Shown piece by piece: positions 46,025-54,518 of a DNA stretch of 64,000 nt. The notes below the pieces were generated by a model, which saw only the letters and a program-made list of their open reading frames with translations, was not told the origin of the DNA and made no database searches. This stretch comes from an uncultured Granulosicoccaceae bacterium (GTDB lineage: Bacteria; Pseudomonadota; Gammaproteobacteria; Granulosicoccales; Granulosicoccaceae). The position numbers and the translations under genes are program-made. The first letter of the stretch is position 1; each line of letters starts with the position of its first letter. The stretch covers positions 1-64,000 of the forward strand of contig CALKXD010000151.1 of the NCBI GenBank assembly GCA_938003855.1, in the 5' to 3' direction.

Positions 46025-48709
46025 ATGGCTAACATAGAAAGCTGGAATGACTGGTTTGTGCAGCAGCGCTATGAAGATGTGGGTATCTTTCCCGCCGCCC
46101 TGTGTGGTCGCCGCTGGAACCCGTCTGAACATGATCAGCGCGCCGCCTGGTTGCTCTATACAGAGCTTCGCACCCGCATAACCACACAGCCTCTGCATTA
46201 TCTCGATGGTTCCGAGCAAGCTACCCTCGACAGTCTGCATCAGCTGTTTGAGCTGGTCAGAGAGTTAGTCAAAGACAAAAGCCTGCCAGAGGCCCGGCAC
46301 TTTTCCGAACTGACGATCTATTTTCTCAACAAGGTAGTGCGTCCGTTTACGGCAAAGTGGCACAGTCAGAGTCTTAGCGGCCAACTGAAAAACTACGATA
46401 TAAAAGGTGAGTTTCGCGTCGAGCTGATCGCGCTGCAAGCCAGAATCCGTCGCTTTACGGTATTGATCGGAGCGCTGGCGCGCGGTGATGACGTGTTGTC
46501 GGAAGAAGCCATCGCAGACATCAATGAATGGCAGGATGAAGATCAGCAGGAGCACTGGCAAGACACCGAAACGCCAGTCAGTCAGAATGCGCTGGTTTAT
46601 GCCACCATCGACCAACCGGCCAACGCCGCCACAGATGCGATCACCAATGCCAGCGTTGCCACTCTGGTGCAGGTAATCGACAGTGAGCGTCAGGCGTTGC
46701 TGCAAAGGCGTGGTCAAGCCAGTAGTGACTTTAATGATATTGCAGGCCTTGCCATTTCCGGCGGTGGTATACGATCTGCCACGCTGGCGCTTGGTGTTGT
46801 GCAGCGATTAGGCAAAACCGGTGTGCTCCAACAGATTGACTACCTGTCAACGGTGTCCGGCGGCGGTTACATCGGGTCACTGATCAGTCGCTACCTGAAT
46901 GAATCCGCAGAGCAAAAAGAAAAACTGGCCGACAGTCCGGCAAATAAAGGCGTTAATGTCGGCCTCGGACGCGACGATGATCCCTTCGGTATCGATAGCG
47001 AAGTCTCTCCGGTATTGCAGCACCTGCGTAACAACAGTAAGTATCTGCTGCAAGACTTATTGCGCCCGGCGACGCAAGTGCTGTACGGCATTGCGGTGCA
47101 ATTGCTGGTCGTGTTGAGTGTTGTGGTGATGGTGGCATTGTGTGCTTACGGCATTGATGCGATGGTCGACAGCACACTAAAGCGCTTTACGTCTGCCTAT
47201 ACCGGCGGCTGGTTTTTCGGTGTGCTTGCTGCGCTCTCCGGCGTGTGGGCGGTATTGCTGGTCTTTCTGCCAGTGGCGTTGACCGGTTTGCCGGAACGCG
47301 CGGCCAAATGGGAGACCGCCACCTTTGTCATCGGGCTGGCAACTGCTGCGCTGTGGCTGCTCTATGGTGCTGTCACTGCACTCGATAACGTTGTGTTAAG
47401 TGCCAGAGTGATTGGCTACTGTGGCGGCCTGATCGTTGGCCTGCCAGTGCTGATGGCGATTACGGGGCTGATGCTGTCCGGTAAGCCAATCGGGGCATTA
47501 CTCGTCCGGCTGGCAGTTTTGTTGTTCACCCTGCTGTTGCTGGCCGGTACTGTCGCGGCAACACTGTGCTTAATTGCCAATCCGGAACAGATCGGTGAAT
47601 TTCTCGGCAGTTATCCACTCGGCACGTTCATCGCGTTCGCAGCCATGGTGGTGATACTGTTGTTTCTCGATGTCAATAAAATCACTTTGCATCGTTTCTA
47701 TAAAAACCGCCTGTCGCGTGGCTATCTAATCAAGCGTGACACCTACCTGCCAATCGCCAGCAAACCGGCTGATCAAAAGTTGTCGGAGCTACGCGCCGAT
47801 CCGGCTAACCCCTATCACTTAATCAATACCACTATTAACGGGCCGCGTTCGGATAAAAGTACCTCCAGTCAGCGTCGTATGGACTACTTTCTGTTCAGTG
47901 AAAAATACACCGGCTGTGATGAGCTGGGCTACTACGAAACCACTGCTATGGAAGCGGTTAACCCTGATGTGACTCTAGGCACTGCGATGGCCGTATCGGG
48001 GGCGGCAGTGTCACCGGAGATGGGAGATAATTCCGCCGGTTTTGCCGGCAAGCTGCTCAGTCTGGCAAATATCCGCATGAACTTCTGGCTGCGCAAGCCG
48101 GACGCCAGCGGGTTCTTTAAACACCCCGGACTAATCTATTTATGGCGTGAATACCGCAACAGCACCACCATGGATAAAGACTATGTTTATCTATCAGACG
48201 GGGGGCATATAGAAAACCTGGCGTTGTTTGAGTTACTGCGGCGTCGTTGCCGGTTTATTATTGCCATTGATGGCGAGTCTGATGTCATGATGACCCGGTC
48301 CGCGATAAACCGGGTAATACGCCTTGCGCGGCAGGATCTGCAGATCAATCTGGAGATCGATACGTCGCGGCTGGCGTTGACAGAGGAGCATGTCTCTCAT
48401 GCGCACTTTGCCTTTGGGACAATACGTTACCCGGAGGGTTTCGTCGGTCACCTGTTGTACTTTAAATCATCTATGACCGGCAACGAGCCTGCCGATGTGC
48501 TGGACTATAAACGGCGTAATCCTACCTTCCCCCATCAATCGACCGCTGACCAGTTTTTTGATGAAGAACAGTTTGAAGCCTATCGCGCGCTGGGTTATCA
48601 CATGTGCGAAGAGATTTTTGCAAACGAACTGGTCGGCAGTCACCGTCGTGGTACAGATCTGCGGATTGATCGATTGTTCAGTCAGTTGCGCCGGCGGCTG
48701 TTGCGTTAG
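46025..48709 (+). CDS. membrane patatin-like phospholipase
   Basis: 894-residue patatin-like lipid acyl hydrolase. The oxyanion loop GGGIRSA is at about 244-250, the nucleophile Ser lies in LSTVSGGGYIGS (about 277), and the dyad Asp in YLSDGGHIENLALFELL (about 725). A block of five or so membrane helices (about 352-545) is inserted between the Ser and Asp halves. The N-terminal 240 residues are soluble and helical. This architecture is known for uncharacterised bacterial membrane patatins. ATG 46025 is chosen because GGGAGAGG lies just upstream (46011-46018); the frame itself begins at 45956. It probably cleaves membrane phospholipids. The upstream SNF2 gene is on the same strand, but a terminator intervenes. 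Confidence 0.88.
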   Translation: MANIESWNDWFVQQRYEDVGIFPAALCGRRWNPSEHDQRAAWLLYTELRTRITTQPLHYLDGSEQATLDSLHQLFELVRELVKDKSLPEARHFSELTIYFLNKVVRPFTAKWHSQSLSGQLKNYDIKGEFRVELIALQARIRRFTVLIGALARGDDVLSEEAIADINEWQDEDQQEHWQDTETPVSQNALVYATIDQPANAATDAITNASVATLVQVIDSERQALLQRRGQASSDFNDIAGLAISGGGIRSATLALGVVQRLGKTGVLQQIDYLSTVSGGGYIGSLISRYLNESAEQKEKLADSPANKGVNVGLGRDDDPFGIDSEVSPVLQHLRNNSKYLLQDLLRPATQVLYGIAVQLLVVLSVVVMVALCAYGIDAMVDSTLKRFTSAYTGGWFFGVLAALSGVWAVLLVFLPVALTGLPERAAKWETATFVIGLATAALWLLYGAVTALDNVVLSARVIGYCGGLIVGLPVLMAITGLMLSGKPIGALLVRLAVLLFTLLLLAGTVAATLCLIANPEQIGEFLGSYPLGTFIAFAAMVVILLFLDVNKITLHRFYKNRLSRGYLIKRDTYLPIASKPADQKLSELRADPANPYHLINTTINGPRSDKSTSSQRRMDYFLFSEKYTGCDELGYYETTAMEAVNPDVTLGTAMAVSGAAVSPEMGDNSAGFAGKLLSLANIRMNFWLRKPDASGFFKHPGLIYLWREYRNSTTMDKDYVYLSDGGHIENLALFELLRRRCRFIIAIDGESDVMMTRSAINRVIRLARQDLQINLEIDTSRLALTEEHVSHAHFAFGTIRYPEGFVGHLLYFKSSMTGNEPADVLDYKRRNPTFPHQSTADQFFDEEQFEAYRALGYHMCEEIFANELVGSHRRGTDLRIDRLFSQLRRRLLR

Positions 48710-48854
48710 CAGGGCAGGTGATTTACGCCGTTACGGGTGACTGTGTTATGCGCATCAGTGATCCATATAACGCTGTGACTGCTGGTTAAACTCCACACTC
48801 GCGCACCGCAGCAGTATCATGCGGGTGAAATACGGGTAGAAAGTCGACAAGCAA

Positions 48855-49646
48855 ATGCATAACTTTGAAAACCGCGTGGCGGTTGTTACCGGCGCCGGCG
48901 CCGGAATAGGCTTCCAGATAGCTCTGCAACTGGCCAGCGCCGGTGCTGGTGTGGTCGTCAATGATTCAGATAAGCAGCAGGCCGATGCGGCAGTCGCCGC
49001 CATAGAGGAACAGGGCGGTCGTGCTGTGGCCGTGGTCGGTGATTGCAGTGAGCTTGCGGTCATAGACACACTGATCGATCAAGCGGACGCTATCTTCGGC
49101 CGGCTTGATTTTGCCATTGCTAACGCTGGTATCACCACGTTTGGACGTTTTCTGGATTATCCCCCGGAGGATTTCCAGCGCCTGGTGGATATTAATTTGC
49201 GCGGCAGCTTTTATCTGGCGCAGCGGGCTGCACGCCGGATTATCGCGCAGAACAACACCGCGGCGGACAGCCAGCCAATAGCCGGTGGCCGATTACTGCT
49301 GATGTCGTCAGTGACGGGGATTCAGTATCACCCCGATCTGACCGCCTATGCGATGTCGAAAGCGGCGATTCGCATGATGGCAAAAAGTCTCGGTGCGGAG
49401 TTGGGACAATACGGAATTACCGTCAATGCCATAGCGCCCGGCGCGACCCTGACAGAGCGCACGATGAACGATCAAAACTACAATGCCGTCTGGTCGCAGA
49501 TAACGCCAACCGGGCGGCCAGCGACGCCCGGCGATATTGCTGATACTGCGTTGTTTTTATTGTCACCGTCGGCAAGCCAGATTACCGGGCAGACATTAGT
49601 GGTGGATGGTGGTTGGACATCTGTCAGCCCGCCGCCATTGGAGTAG
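48855..49646 (+). CDS. short-chain dehydrogenase/reductase (SDR)
   Basis: Classical SDR of 263 residues. NAD(P) binding motif TGAGAGIG is at 12-19, followed by NAG (ANAGIT), the catalytic Ser in LLMSSVTG, and YAMSK with the catalytic Tyr and Lys. The C-terminus VVDGGWT is typical. An acidic residue after the second strand (VVNDSD) suggests NAD preference. Sugar, polyol or hydroxy-acid dehydrogenase is likely; the substrate is unknown. It stands alone, 145 bp after the patatin gene, with a weak ribosome site, and converges with a lipoprotein gene. Confidence 0.9.
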   Translation: MHNFENRVAVVTGAGAGIGFQIALQLASAGAGVVVNDSDKQQADAAVAAIEEQGGRAVAVVGDCSELAVIDTLIDQADAIFGRLDFAIANAGITTFGRFLDYPPEDFQRLVDINLRGSFYLAQRAARRIIAQNNTAADSQPIAGGRLLLMSSVTGIQYHPDLTAYAMSKAAIRMMAKSLGAELGQYGITVNAIAPGATLTERTMNDQNYNAVWSQITPTGRPATPGDIADTALFLLSPSASQITGQTLVVDGGWTSVSPPPLE

Positions 49647-49766
49647 GCTTTGGACGCTCTTGATTTAGCTGCAGGCTGGCGTCGTTTTTTTCAGGCGATT
49701 AACCGATCGCGACGTCGCGGTGGTCTATTTCTGCAGCGCATTGCGCGATGCCTCCGCCCGACGACT

Positions 49767-49790
49767 ACCGGCAACCGTGTGGCTGCCGGT
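49767..49790. terminator. hairpin between convergent SDR and lipoprotein genes
   Basis: A 10-bp stem with one mismatch, ACCGGCAACC (49767-49776) / GGCTGCCGGT (49781-49790), with a 4-nt loop. It can form on both strands. Confidence 0.45.
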
Positions 49791-49802
49791 GGTAATGCCG
49801 GC

Positions 49803-50573
49803 TTAACTGCTGCAGCGAGTCAAAGACGTGTTGCTGTTCCAGGCGCTTAGGCTTCCGGTACCCACAGCCACGTTGTTCAGTACCCGTCCACCTTCAAGAG
49901 TCAGTACACCGTTGGCAAATGACCAGGTCGTGTTGGCGCCACCGTCAGCTGACCCGGTGCTATCGTCATTCAGCACAAGGGCAAAGGCCGCCAGTGCGGC
50001 GTCATCTTCCCAGATCTGGCTGGTCTCGTTAAACAGCCGCGGCGTGCAGGTGTATGAGCCCGCCAGTGAGGCGATATCGGCGTTGGCTGTTGCGTAAACA
50101 TGCGGAAAATCAGTTGCCGAACCCGGTGTGCAACCGCCGGTCGGGCAGCCGTTGATGGGGGCAAAAATTGCTGCAGTGATCTGACTGCCCGCAGCGGCCG
50201 TGGTATCGCGGCAGGTTTGTCCGGTGCCACGGATAAATCCCCAGTCATCGCCATCGGCGTTTTCCTGGCCACCCGGACAGGCCCATGCGCAGTAGGTGTT
50301 GTTTACCCGTGCCCAGCCGGTAAAGCTGCCGGTGACGCTGGCCGGGCATACGGTGGTTGTCGCGTCGAGCCCGTTGGCGGCAGTTGCGGTGTCGCCGAAA
50401 TCGCCGGTCTCGCCTCCGATTGGCCCTCCCGTACCGTCTGTTCCGTCGGTACCATCAGTCCCGTCCGTACCGTCTGTTCCATCGGTGGGAGTGCTACCAC
50501 CACTACTACTGCTGCCGCCACATGCTGACACAGTCAATGCAAGAACGCTTATCGCCAGTAACTTTTTAATCAC
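49803..50573 (-). CDS. hypothetical lipoprotein with TDG repeats
   Basis: 256-residue lipoprotein. The signal has lipobox VSAC, followed by a Ser/Gly spacer and a TDG tandem stretch (about 29-47) that should be a flexible stalk. The C-terminal domain (about 75-256) has about eight cysteines in three clusters (NTYCAWACPGG, NGCPTGGC, YTCTP) and a final SLTRCSS, suggesting disulfides and a surface or periplasmic position. No family is recognised. The start is GTG 50573 with GGAGAA 5 nt upstream. Confidence 0.7.
   Translation of the reverse strand: MIKKLLAISVLALTVSACGGSSSSGGSTPTDGTDGTDGTDGTDGTDGTGGPIGGETGDFGDTATAANGLDATTTVCPASVTGSFTGWARVNNTYCAWACPGGQENADGDDWGFIRGTGQTCRDTTAAAGSQITAAIFAPINGCPTGGCTPGSATDFPHVYATANADIASLAGSYTCTPRLFNETSQIWEDDAALAAFALVLNDDSTGSADGGANTTWSFANGVLTLEGGRVLNNVAVGTGSLSAWNSNTSLTRCSS
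50434..50487 (-). repeat. six tandem 9-bp units encoding the TDG stalk
   Basis: Units of the form CCRTCNGTN on the plus strand repeat six times with third-position variation. Copy number could vary between strains without frameshifting. Confidence 0.8.
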
Positions 50574-51049
50574 AATATTCTCCGATACCGATCGAGCCTT
50601 CCGAGTGAAGTGTCAGGCGCGACGGGGTTATGAGTTAGGGGTCTCACAGGATGAGACATGAGTTGGAGTGCCTGGTCTCTATGGCACGCATATCAACGGT
50701 CTCTGGTTCGTGCGTCTAACGGTACCAGAGGCGTGGTACATCTGCCGCAAACCCAATCCGCCATAAGTCTCATATCACGGCGTTGTAGTAACAACTGTTA
50801 TGGGCAGATCGGGGTAATTTTTGAATTTCAGTGTCAGTGCCAGCCAACATCGCGGCTAAACCGAGCTCACAATTATGAGCTAATCTGGCGTGAATAGCGA
50901 CCAGTGCAAAAAATTCAGTGCCACTGAACAAACAACGCGATGCGACAGAAAGCAGTGTCGTTTTTGACGATCACTGGTGACTACCGACGGCTGGCAGGCG
51001 GGCTGAGGTCACTAGCGATCATCCACCGCGGGTTTTTACCTGCGATGGT
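50574..51049. other. 476-bp gap between lipoprotein and PhyH genes
   Basis: No gene recognised. It holds the lipoprotein promoter (near 50574), a 6-bp inverted repeat GTCTCA/TGAGAC at 50641-50657, and the terminator of the dioxygenase gene at 50908-50928. Confidence 0.4.
50908..50928 (-). terminator. Rho-independent terminator of the PhyH-family gene
   Basis: The palindrome TTCAGTG-C-CACTGAA (50914-50928) is followed on the minus strand by six T's (complement of 50908-50913). It lies about 120 bp past the dioxygenase stop. Confidence 0.55.
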
Positions 51050-51847
51050 TTATTCGTGTCCGACACTGAAATTATTGCGCCCGCTGCGGTCTTCGCCACG
51101 CAACAGCCACAGCGGTCTTTTTGAGAAATCGATTTTATAACCTGATTTGTCGGACGGCTGGATGATATCGCGCTCGAACACCGAGCTGGCCGGCATGTAG
51201 CGGATTGCCAGTCCGGCGCGACGATTGACCGATGTGTTGACGTTAGAGCCGTGCACCAGATAGACATCGTGCAGCGACATCTGTCCGGCCTGTAGTTCTA
51301 TGTCGGCAAATTTGTCTTCGTCCAGGTGTTGCGGTTCTATGGCCTGCTTTAGGGTAAGCCGTTCGCGATCATCGGTGTAGTGTGAGTAAAGGGTTTCATC
51401 ACAGTGCGAGCCGGGCAGCACTCGCAGGCAGCCATTGGACACCAGGCTGTCATCGATGGCAATCCATACCGTACAGGTGGCCAGTGGTCGAATCGGCCAG
51501 TACTGTCCATCCTGATGCCAGGGCACTTCCATACCGTCACCAGCGGGTTTGCAGAACAGCTGACAGCCCCAGAGAATGATATCCGGCCCAATGGCTGATT
51601 CGACAAGATCGAGAATCTGCGGGTGTTTAGCCAGCTCTAGTAGTTCGGCGGCGCCTTGCACGCCTTCAGCGGTAGGCTTGGCAATGTGTGCGTTAACCAG
51701 TTGCTCAGGACGGACGTCCGGGTTTGAGGCAATCAATGAGTCCACCGTGTCTCTGAGGGAGGCTACCTGATCCGCTGGTAGTTGAAAGTCAGGCACGACA
51801 TAGCCGTTTGTCTGGTAGTGTGATTTTTCCCGGGCACTCAATGGCAT
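51050..51847 (-). CDS. phytanoyl-CoA dioxygenase (PhyH) family Fe(II)/2-oxoglutarate oxygenase
   Basis: 265-residue oxygenase of the PhyH family. The iron-binding HxD is in VPWHQDGQYWP, and the distal His with its surroundings is in MSLHDVYLVHGSN; the 2-oxoglutarate-binding Arg is probably in RRAGLAIRY. The segment VSNGCLRVLPGSH is family-typical. Bacterial PhyH enzymes hydroxylate varied small molecules, including marine metabolites, so the substrate is open. ATG 51847 has GAGGAG upstream. It is divergent from the ydcF-like gene across a 248-bp spacer and ends with a T-tract terminator. Confidence 0.9.
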   Translation of the reverse strand: MPLSAREKSHYQTNGYVVPDFQLPADQVASLRDTVDSLIASNPDVRPEQLVNAHIAKPTAEGVQGAAELLELAKHPQILDLVESAIGPDIILWGCQLFCKPAGDGMEVPWHQDGQYWPIRPLATCTVWIAIDDSLVSNGCLRVLPGSHCDETLYSHYTDDRERLTLKQAIEPQHLDEDKFADIELQAGQMSLHDVYLVHGSNVNTSVNRRAGLAIRYMPASSVFERDIIQPSDKSGYKIDFSKRPLWLLRGEDRSGRNNFSVGHE

Positions 51848-52095
51848 GATATTTTCTCCTCGTTCACTCCTGCATCATACATGCGTTTTTATATTGGCGG
51901 CACAGTCTGGCGTCGATCGCGGTGACGGTGTGGCTGGTGTGACGGTCGTCGGATGTATGCCGGCTTGCGGCCGGTGCCAGATCGGGCAAAAGAGCGGGTG
52001 CACTCCAGGCACCCGGCCGATACCTTGGATTGTTGTTAAAACCGGATCGATCAGCCGATGGATCAATGTGCCTACCGTTGCAACCGGGTTAATTA

Positions 52096-52875
52096 TTGGT
52101 GATTAGATTACTGTTAAAAACGTTCCTGGTACCTCCGGCGATCAACATTGTGTTGATCCTGATCGGCTTGTTGCTGATGCGCCGGTTTTATCGCAGCGGG
52201 CTAGTCATTGCGATGGCCGGGGTGCTGAGTCTGGGGCTGCTGTCGACGCTGGTGGTGGCCGGGCGACTCGCCGTTTCTCTAGATCATTACCCGGCATTTA
52301 ACGTTAGAGCAGCCTCGCAGCCACAGGCGATTGTGGTGCTTGGGGCTGGTCACCGTGATGGCGCGGCAGAGTATGGATCATCGACACCGACGGACGAAGG
52401 GCTGGTGCGTCTGCATTATGCGGCCAGTCTGCATCGTCGCACCGGAATGCCAATTATGCTGACCGGTGGCCCGATGAATCTGCGTGGCAGCATACACTCA
52501 CAAGTGCTGGCTGACAGCCTTGAGCGGGTGTTTGGTCTGCAGGCCCAATGGCTCGAACGGAAAAGCACAACCACCTGGCAAAATGCTTTGTACGCCGCTG
52601 AAATACTGCTGCCTGAAGGGATTACTGATATCGCGCTGGTCACGCATTCCTACCACATGCCACGTTCGGTAAAGTTGTTTGAGCTGGCCGGATTCAACGT
52701 CACACCGGCACCGACCAAGTTCGGTGGAAACTATGACTGGCGCAGGTTGGCCCATTGGTTGCCGAGGATGGATGCGCTGACGCTATCGGCCAGAGTCCTT
52801 TATGAGTACCTTGGCTTGCTGTGGTACAGCGTGGCCTCACCGGTCGGCGACGGTATGGCCAACGCCCGCACTTAA
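52096..52875 (+). CDS. YdcF/DUF218 family protein
   Basis: 259-residue DUF218 (YdcF-like) protein. Two N-terminal membrane helices (about 2-45) precede the soluble DUF218 domain, with AIVVLGAGHRDGAAEYG, MLTGGPMN, STTTWQNALYAAE and ALVTHSYHMPRS. Relatives (SanA, ElyC) act in envelope integrity or cell-wall lipid-carrier metabolism. The start is TTG 52096 or the adjacent GTG 52099; no strong ribosome site distinguishes them. A perfect hairpin follows the stop by 4 bp. Confidence 0.88.
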   Translation: MVIRLLLKTFLVPPAINIVLILIGLLLMRRFYRSGLVIAMAGVLSLGLLSTLVVAGRLAVSLDHYPAFNVRAASQPQAIVVLGAGHRDGAAEYGSSTPTDEGLVRLHYAASLHRRTGMPIMLTGGPMNLRGSIHSQVLADSLERVFGLQAQWLERKSTTTWQNALYAAEILLPEGITDIALVTHSYHMPRSVKLFELAGFNVTPAPTKFGGNYDWRRLAHWLPRMDALTLSARVLYEYLGLLWYSVASPVGDGMANART

Positions 52876-52879
52876 CGCT

Positions 52880-52902
52880 CCCCGGATTGCAGTTATCCGG
52901 GG
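52880..52902. terminator. hairpin between convergent ydcF-like and aldolase genes
   Basis: A perfect 8-bp stem CCCCGGAT (52880-52887) / ATCCGGGG (52895-52902) with a 7-nt loop, in a 43-bp gap between convergent stops. It is likely bidirectional. Confidence 0.6.
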
Positions 52903-52918
52903 CACAATCACCTGTTGG

Positions 52919-53698
52919 TTACGCGTCGCAACTGGCGCGCAGGGACTGTGATGCCTGAGTCATTGCCTCCTGCAGTAACCAGCAATCCCCCGACACAGCG
53001 ATGAAATCAAAGCCCTGTTTGTAGGCAATTGCCCCGTCACTGCTGTTGCCAACCACGCGGCCGACAGGTTTGCCTGCGGCCTTGGCGGCGGCCAGTAGCT
53101 TATCGACGCTGCGGGTGAAGTCGGGGTGCTCAAACTGACCCGGAATGCCGAGGCTGCAGGACAGGTCGAAGTGTCCGAGCCACAGGCCATCGATGCCGTC
53201 GACTGCGGTGATTGCTTCAACGTTCTCGATACCGTCGCGGGTTTCGATCAGCGGGAATATCTGGGTGCGTTCATTGGCGGCGTTTAATTTGTCGATGACC
53301 GGTCCGGGCTGGTAGCGGTCATGGGCTATACCCAATGCCACGCCTCGACCGCCACGTGGCTCGTACTTGGTGTCAGCAACGATTCTGGCGGCTTCCTCGC
53401 CGCTGCCTACCATCGGCAGAATTAATCCTTCGGCGCCAATGTCGAGCACGCGGGCCATATCGTAGTAGTCTTTGCCGGCCGGGCGCACAAAGGCGGGCAG
53501 ATCGGCGGCTTCAAAGTAACGCAGCAAGGTTTTCATGGCGCCGACATCAAAGCCCGAGTGTTCCATATCGATGAACACATAGTCACAGCCACCGTTCTTT
53601 AAAATGTGGCCGATACCCGGGGTATTGAATTCGCACATGAAGGTGCCGACTTTCAATCCGCTGGATTGGCAGAGTGAGCGCAACGTTGTATTGGCCAT
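52919..53698 (-). CDS. HpcH/HpaI family class II aldolase
   Basis: Metal-dependent aldolase of the HpaI type, 259 residues, cleaving or forming C-C bonds with pyruvate-like donors. Motifs are FIDMEHSGFDV near the start, VRPAG, the metal ligand Glu in FPLIETRDGIEN, GLWLGHFDLSCSLG with the ligand Asp, and YEPRGGRGVA. The 2-keto acid substrate is unknown. GAGGAA precedes ATG 53698. The HD-domain gene is 139 bp upstream on the same strand. Confidence 0.9.
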   Translation of the reverse strand: MANTTLRSLCQSSGLKVGTFMCEFNTPGIGHILKNGGCDYVFIDMEHSGFDVGAMKTLLRYFEAADLPAFVRPAGKDYYDMARVLDIGAEGLILPMVGSGEEAARIVADTKYEPRGGRGVALGIAHDRYQPGPVIDKLNAANERTQIFPLIETRDGIENVEAITAVDGIDGLWLGHFDLSCSLGIPGQFEHPDFTRSVDKLLAAAKAAGKPVGRVVGNSSDGAIAYKQGFDFIAVSGDCWLLQEAMTQASQSLRASCDA

Positions 53699-53837
53699 GT
53701 TGTTCCTCGCTTGATAGACGCCGGATATCGTCAGGGATAGTGTGGTGCCGACGGTCCGGATTCATTGTACGGCACCCTGGTCATCATACGGCTGTCGGCC
53801 TGGCAGTCCATAGTTGTCATAACCGCCGCCCCTTGCG

Positions 53838-54425
53838 TCACGCAGAGGCGGCAAACCACGCTTTGATCCGACCCTGCAGGATCGCCCAGATTGCCGGAGC
53901 GCCCCGGCTCACCTTAACGCCGACACGTGATTCTAGTTGCTCGGCGGTGACGTTGAACGCGGGCCAGGTACCGCCGTTAGTCTCAAGGTTGGCGATCACC
54001 GGTTGTACCCGGTCAATGGATTTTGCAAAAATTGCATCGTCGGTTTCGGCAGCTTCGAACTCATCCCAGAGTTGGCGATACCCGGCTGCCTGATCATCCG
54101 GCAGCAAGCCGAATATCCGCGCGGCGGCTGCCTGTTCCGCTGCAAGATGTGCCGCCTGGTCGTAGTCGGCGTGAATCGGGACGTCACCGGCGTCAATTTC
54201 GACCAGATCATGGATCAGCAGCATTCTGATCACCCTGGATACATCGATCGGTCGATTGGCGTGTTCCGCCAGAGTCATAGCATAAAGCGCAATGTGCCAG
54301 GAGTGCTCACCGGAATTTTCACGTCGCGAGCCATCACACAGCCGGGTGGCGCGCAAGGTGGATTTAAGTTTGTCGGCTTCCGTGAGAAAAGCCAGCTGTT
54401 GTGTCAGGCGATCATTGTTTGTCAT
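53838..54425 (-). CDS. HD-domain hydrolase, YfbR/HDDC2-like
   Basis: 195-residue HD-superfamily metal-dependent phosphohydrolase. Ligand His is in NSGEHSWHIALYA, HD in LLIHDLVEIDAGD, and a later Asp in the AKSIDRVQP region. YfbR and HDDC2 are 5'-deoxynucleotidases, and that activity is a reasonable guess. ATG 54425 (MTNNDRL) is preferred over the frame start at 54500, which would run into the divergent sulfatase's promoter and leader. The gene lies back to back with that sulfatase, 93 bp apart. Confidence 0.88.
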   Translation of the reverse strand: MTNNDRLTQQLAFLTEADKLKSTLRATRLCDGSRRENSGEHSWHIALYAMTLAEHANRPIDVSRVIRMLLIHDLVEIDAGDVPIHADYDQAAHLAAEQAAAARIFGLLPDDQAAGYRQLWDEFEAAETDDAIFAKSIDRVQPVIANLETNGGTWPAFNVTAEQLESRVGVKVSRGAPAIWAILQGRIKAWFAASA

Positions 54426-54504
54426 TCGGTTATAGTAACAAACCTCGCGGTTCCTATTGCAGCGGCAATACGCCAGTGACCGCCGTTGGATTGCATTCAT
54501 CGAT

Positions 54505-54509
54505 AGGAG
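54505..54509 (+). promoter_or_regulatory. ribosome binding site deciding the second sulfatase start
   Basis: AGGAG, 9 nt before ATG 54519. The in-frame TTG at 54510 abuts it and cannot be the start. Confidence 0.65.
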
Positions 54510-54518
54510 TTGATCCCC

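Noticed and set aside
50296-50661. Plus-strand open frame with VPS repeats
   Set aside because: It is the antisense reading of the TDG repeat stalk of the lipoprotein gene; its repeat pattern is forced by the other strand.
50943-50965. Plus-strand terminator-like hairpin CGACA/TGTCG followed by TTTTT
   Set aside because: The stem is only 5 bp and no plus-strand gene precedes it; it could be the end of an unseen small RNA, but nothing else supports that.
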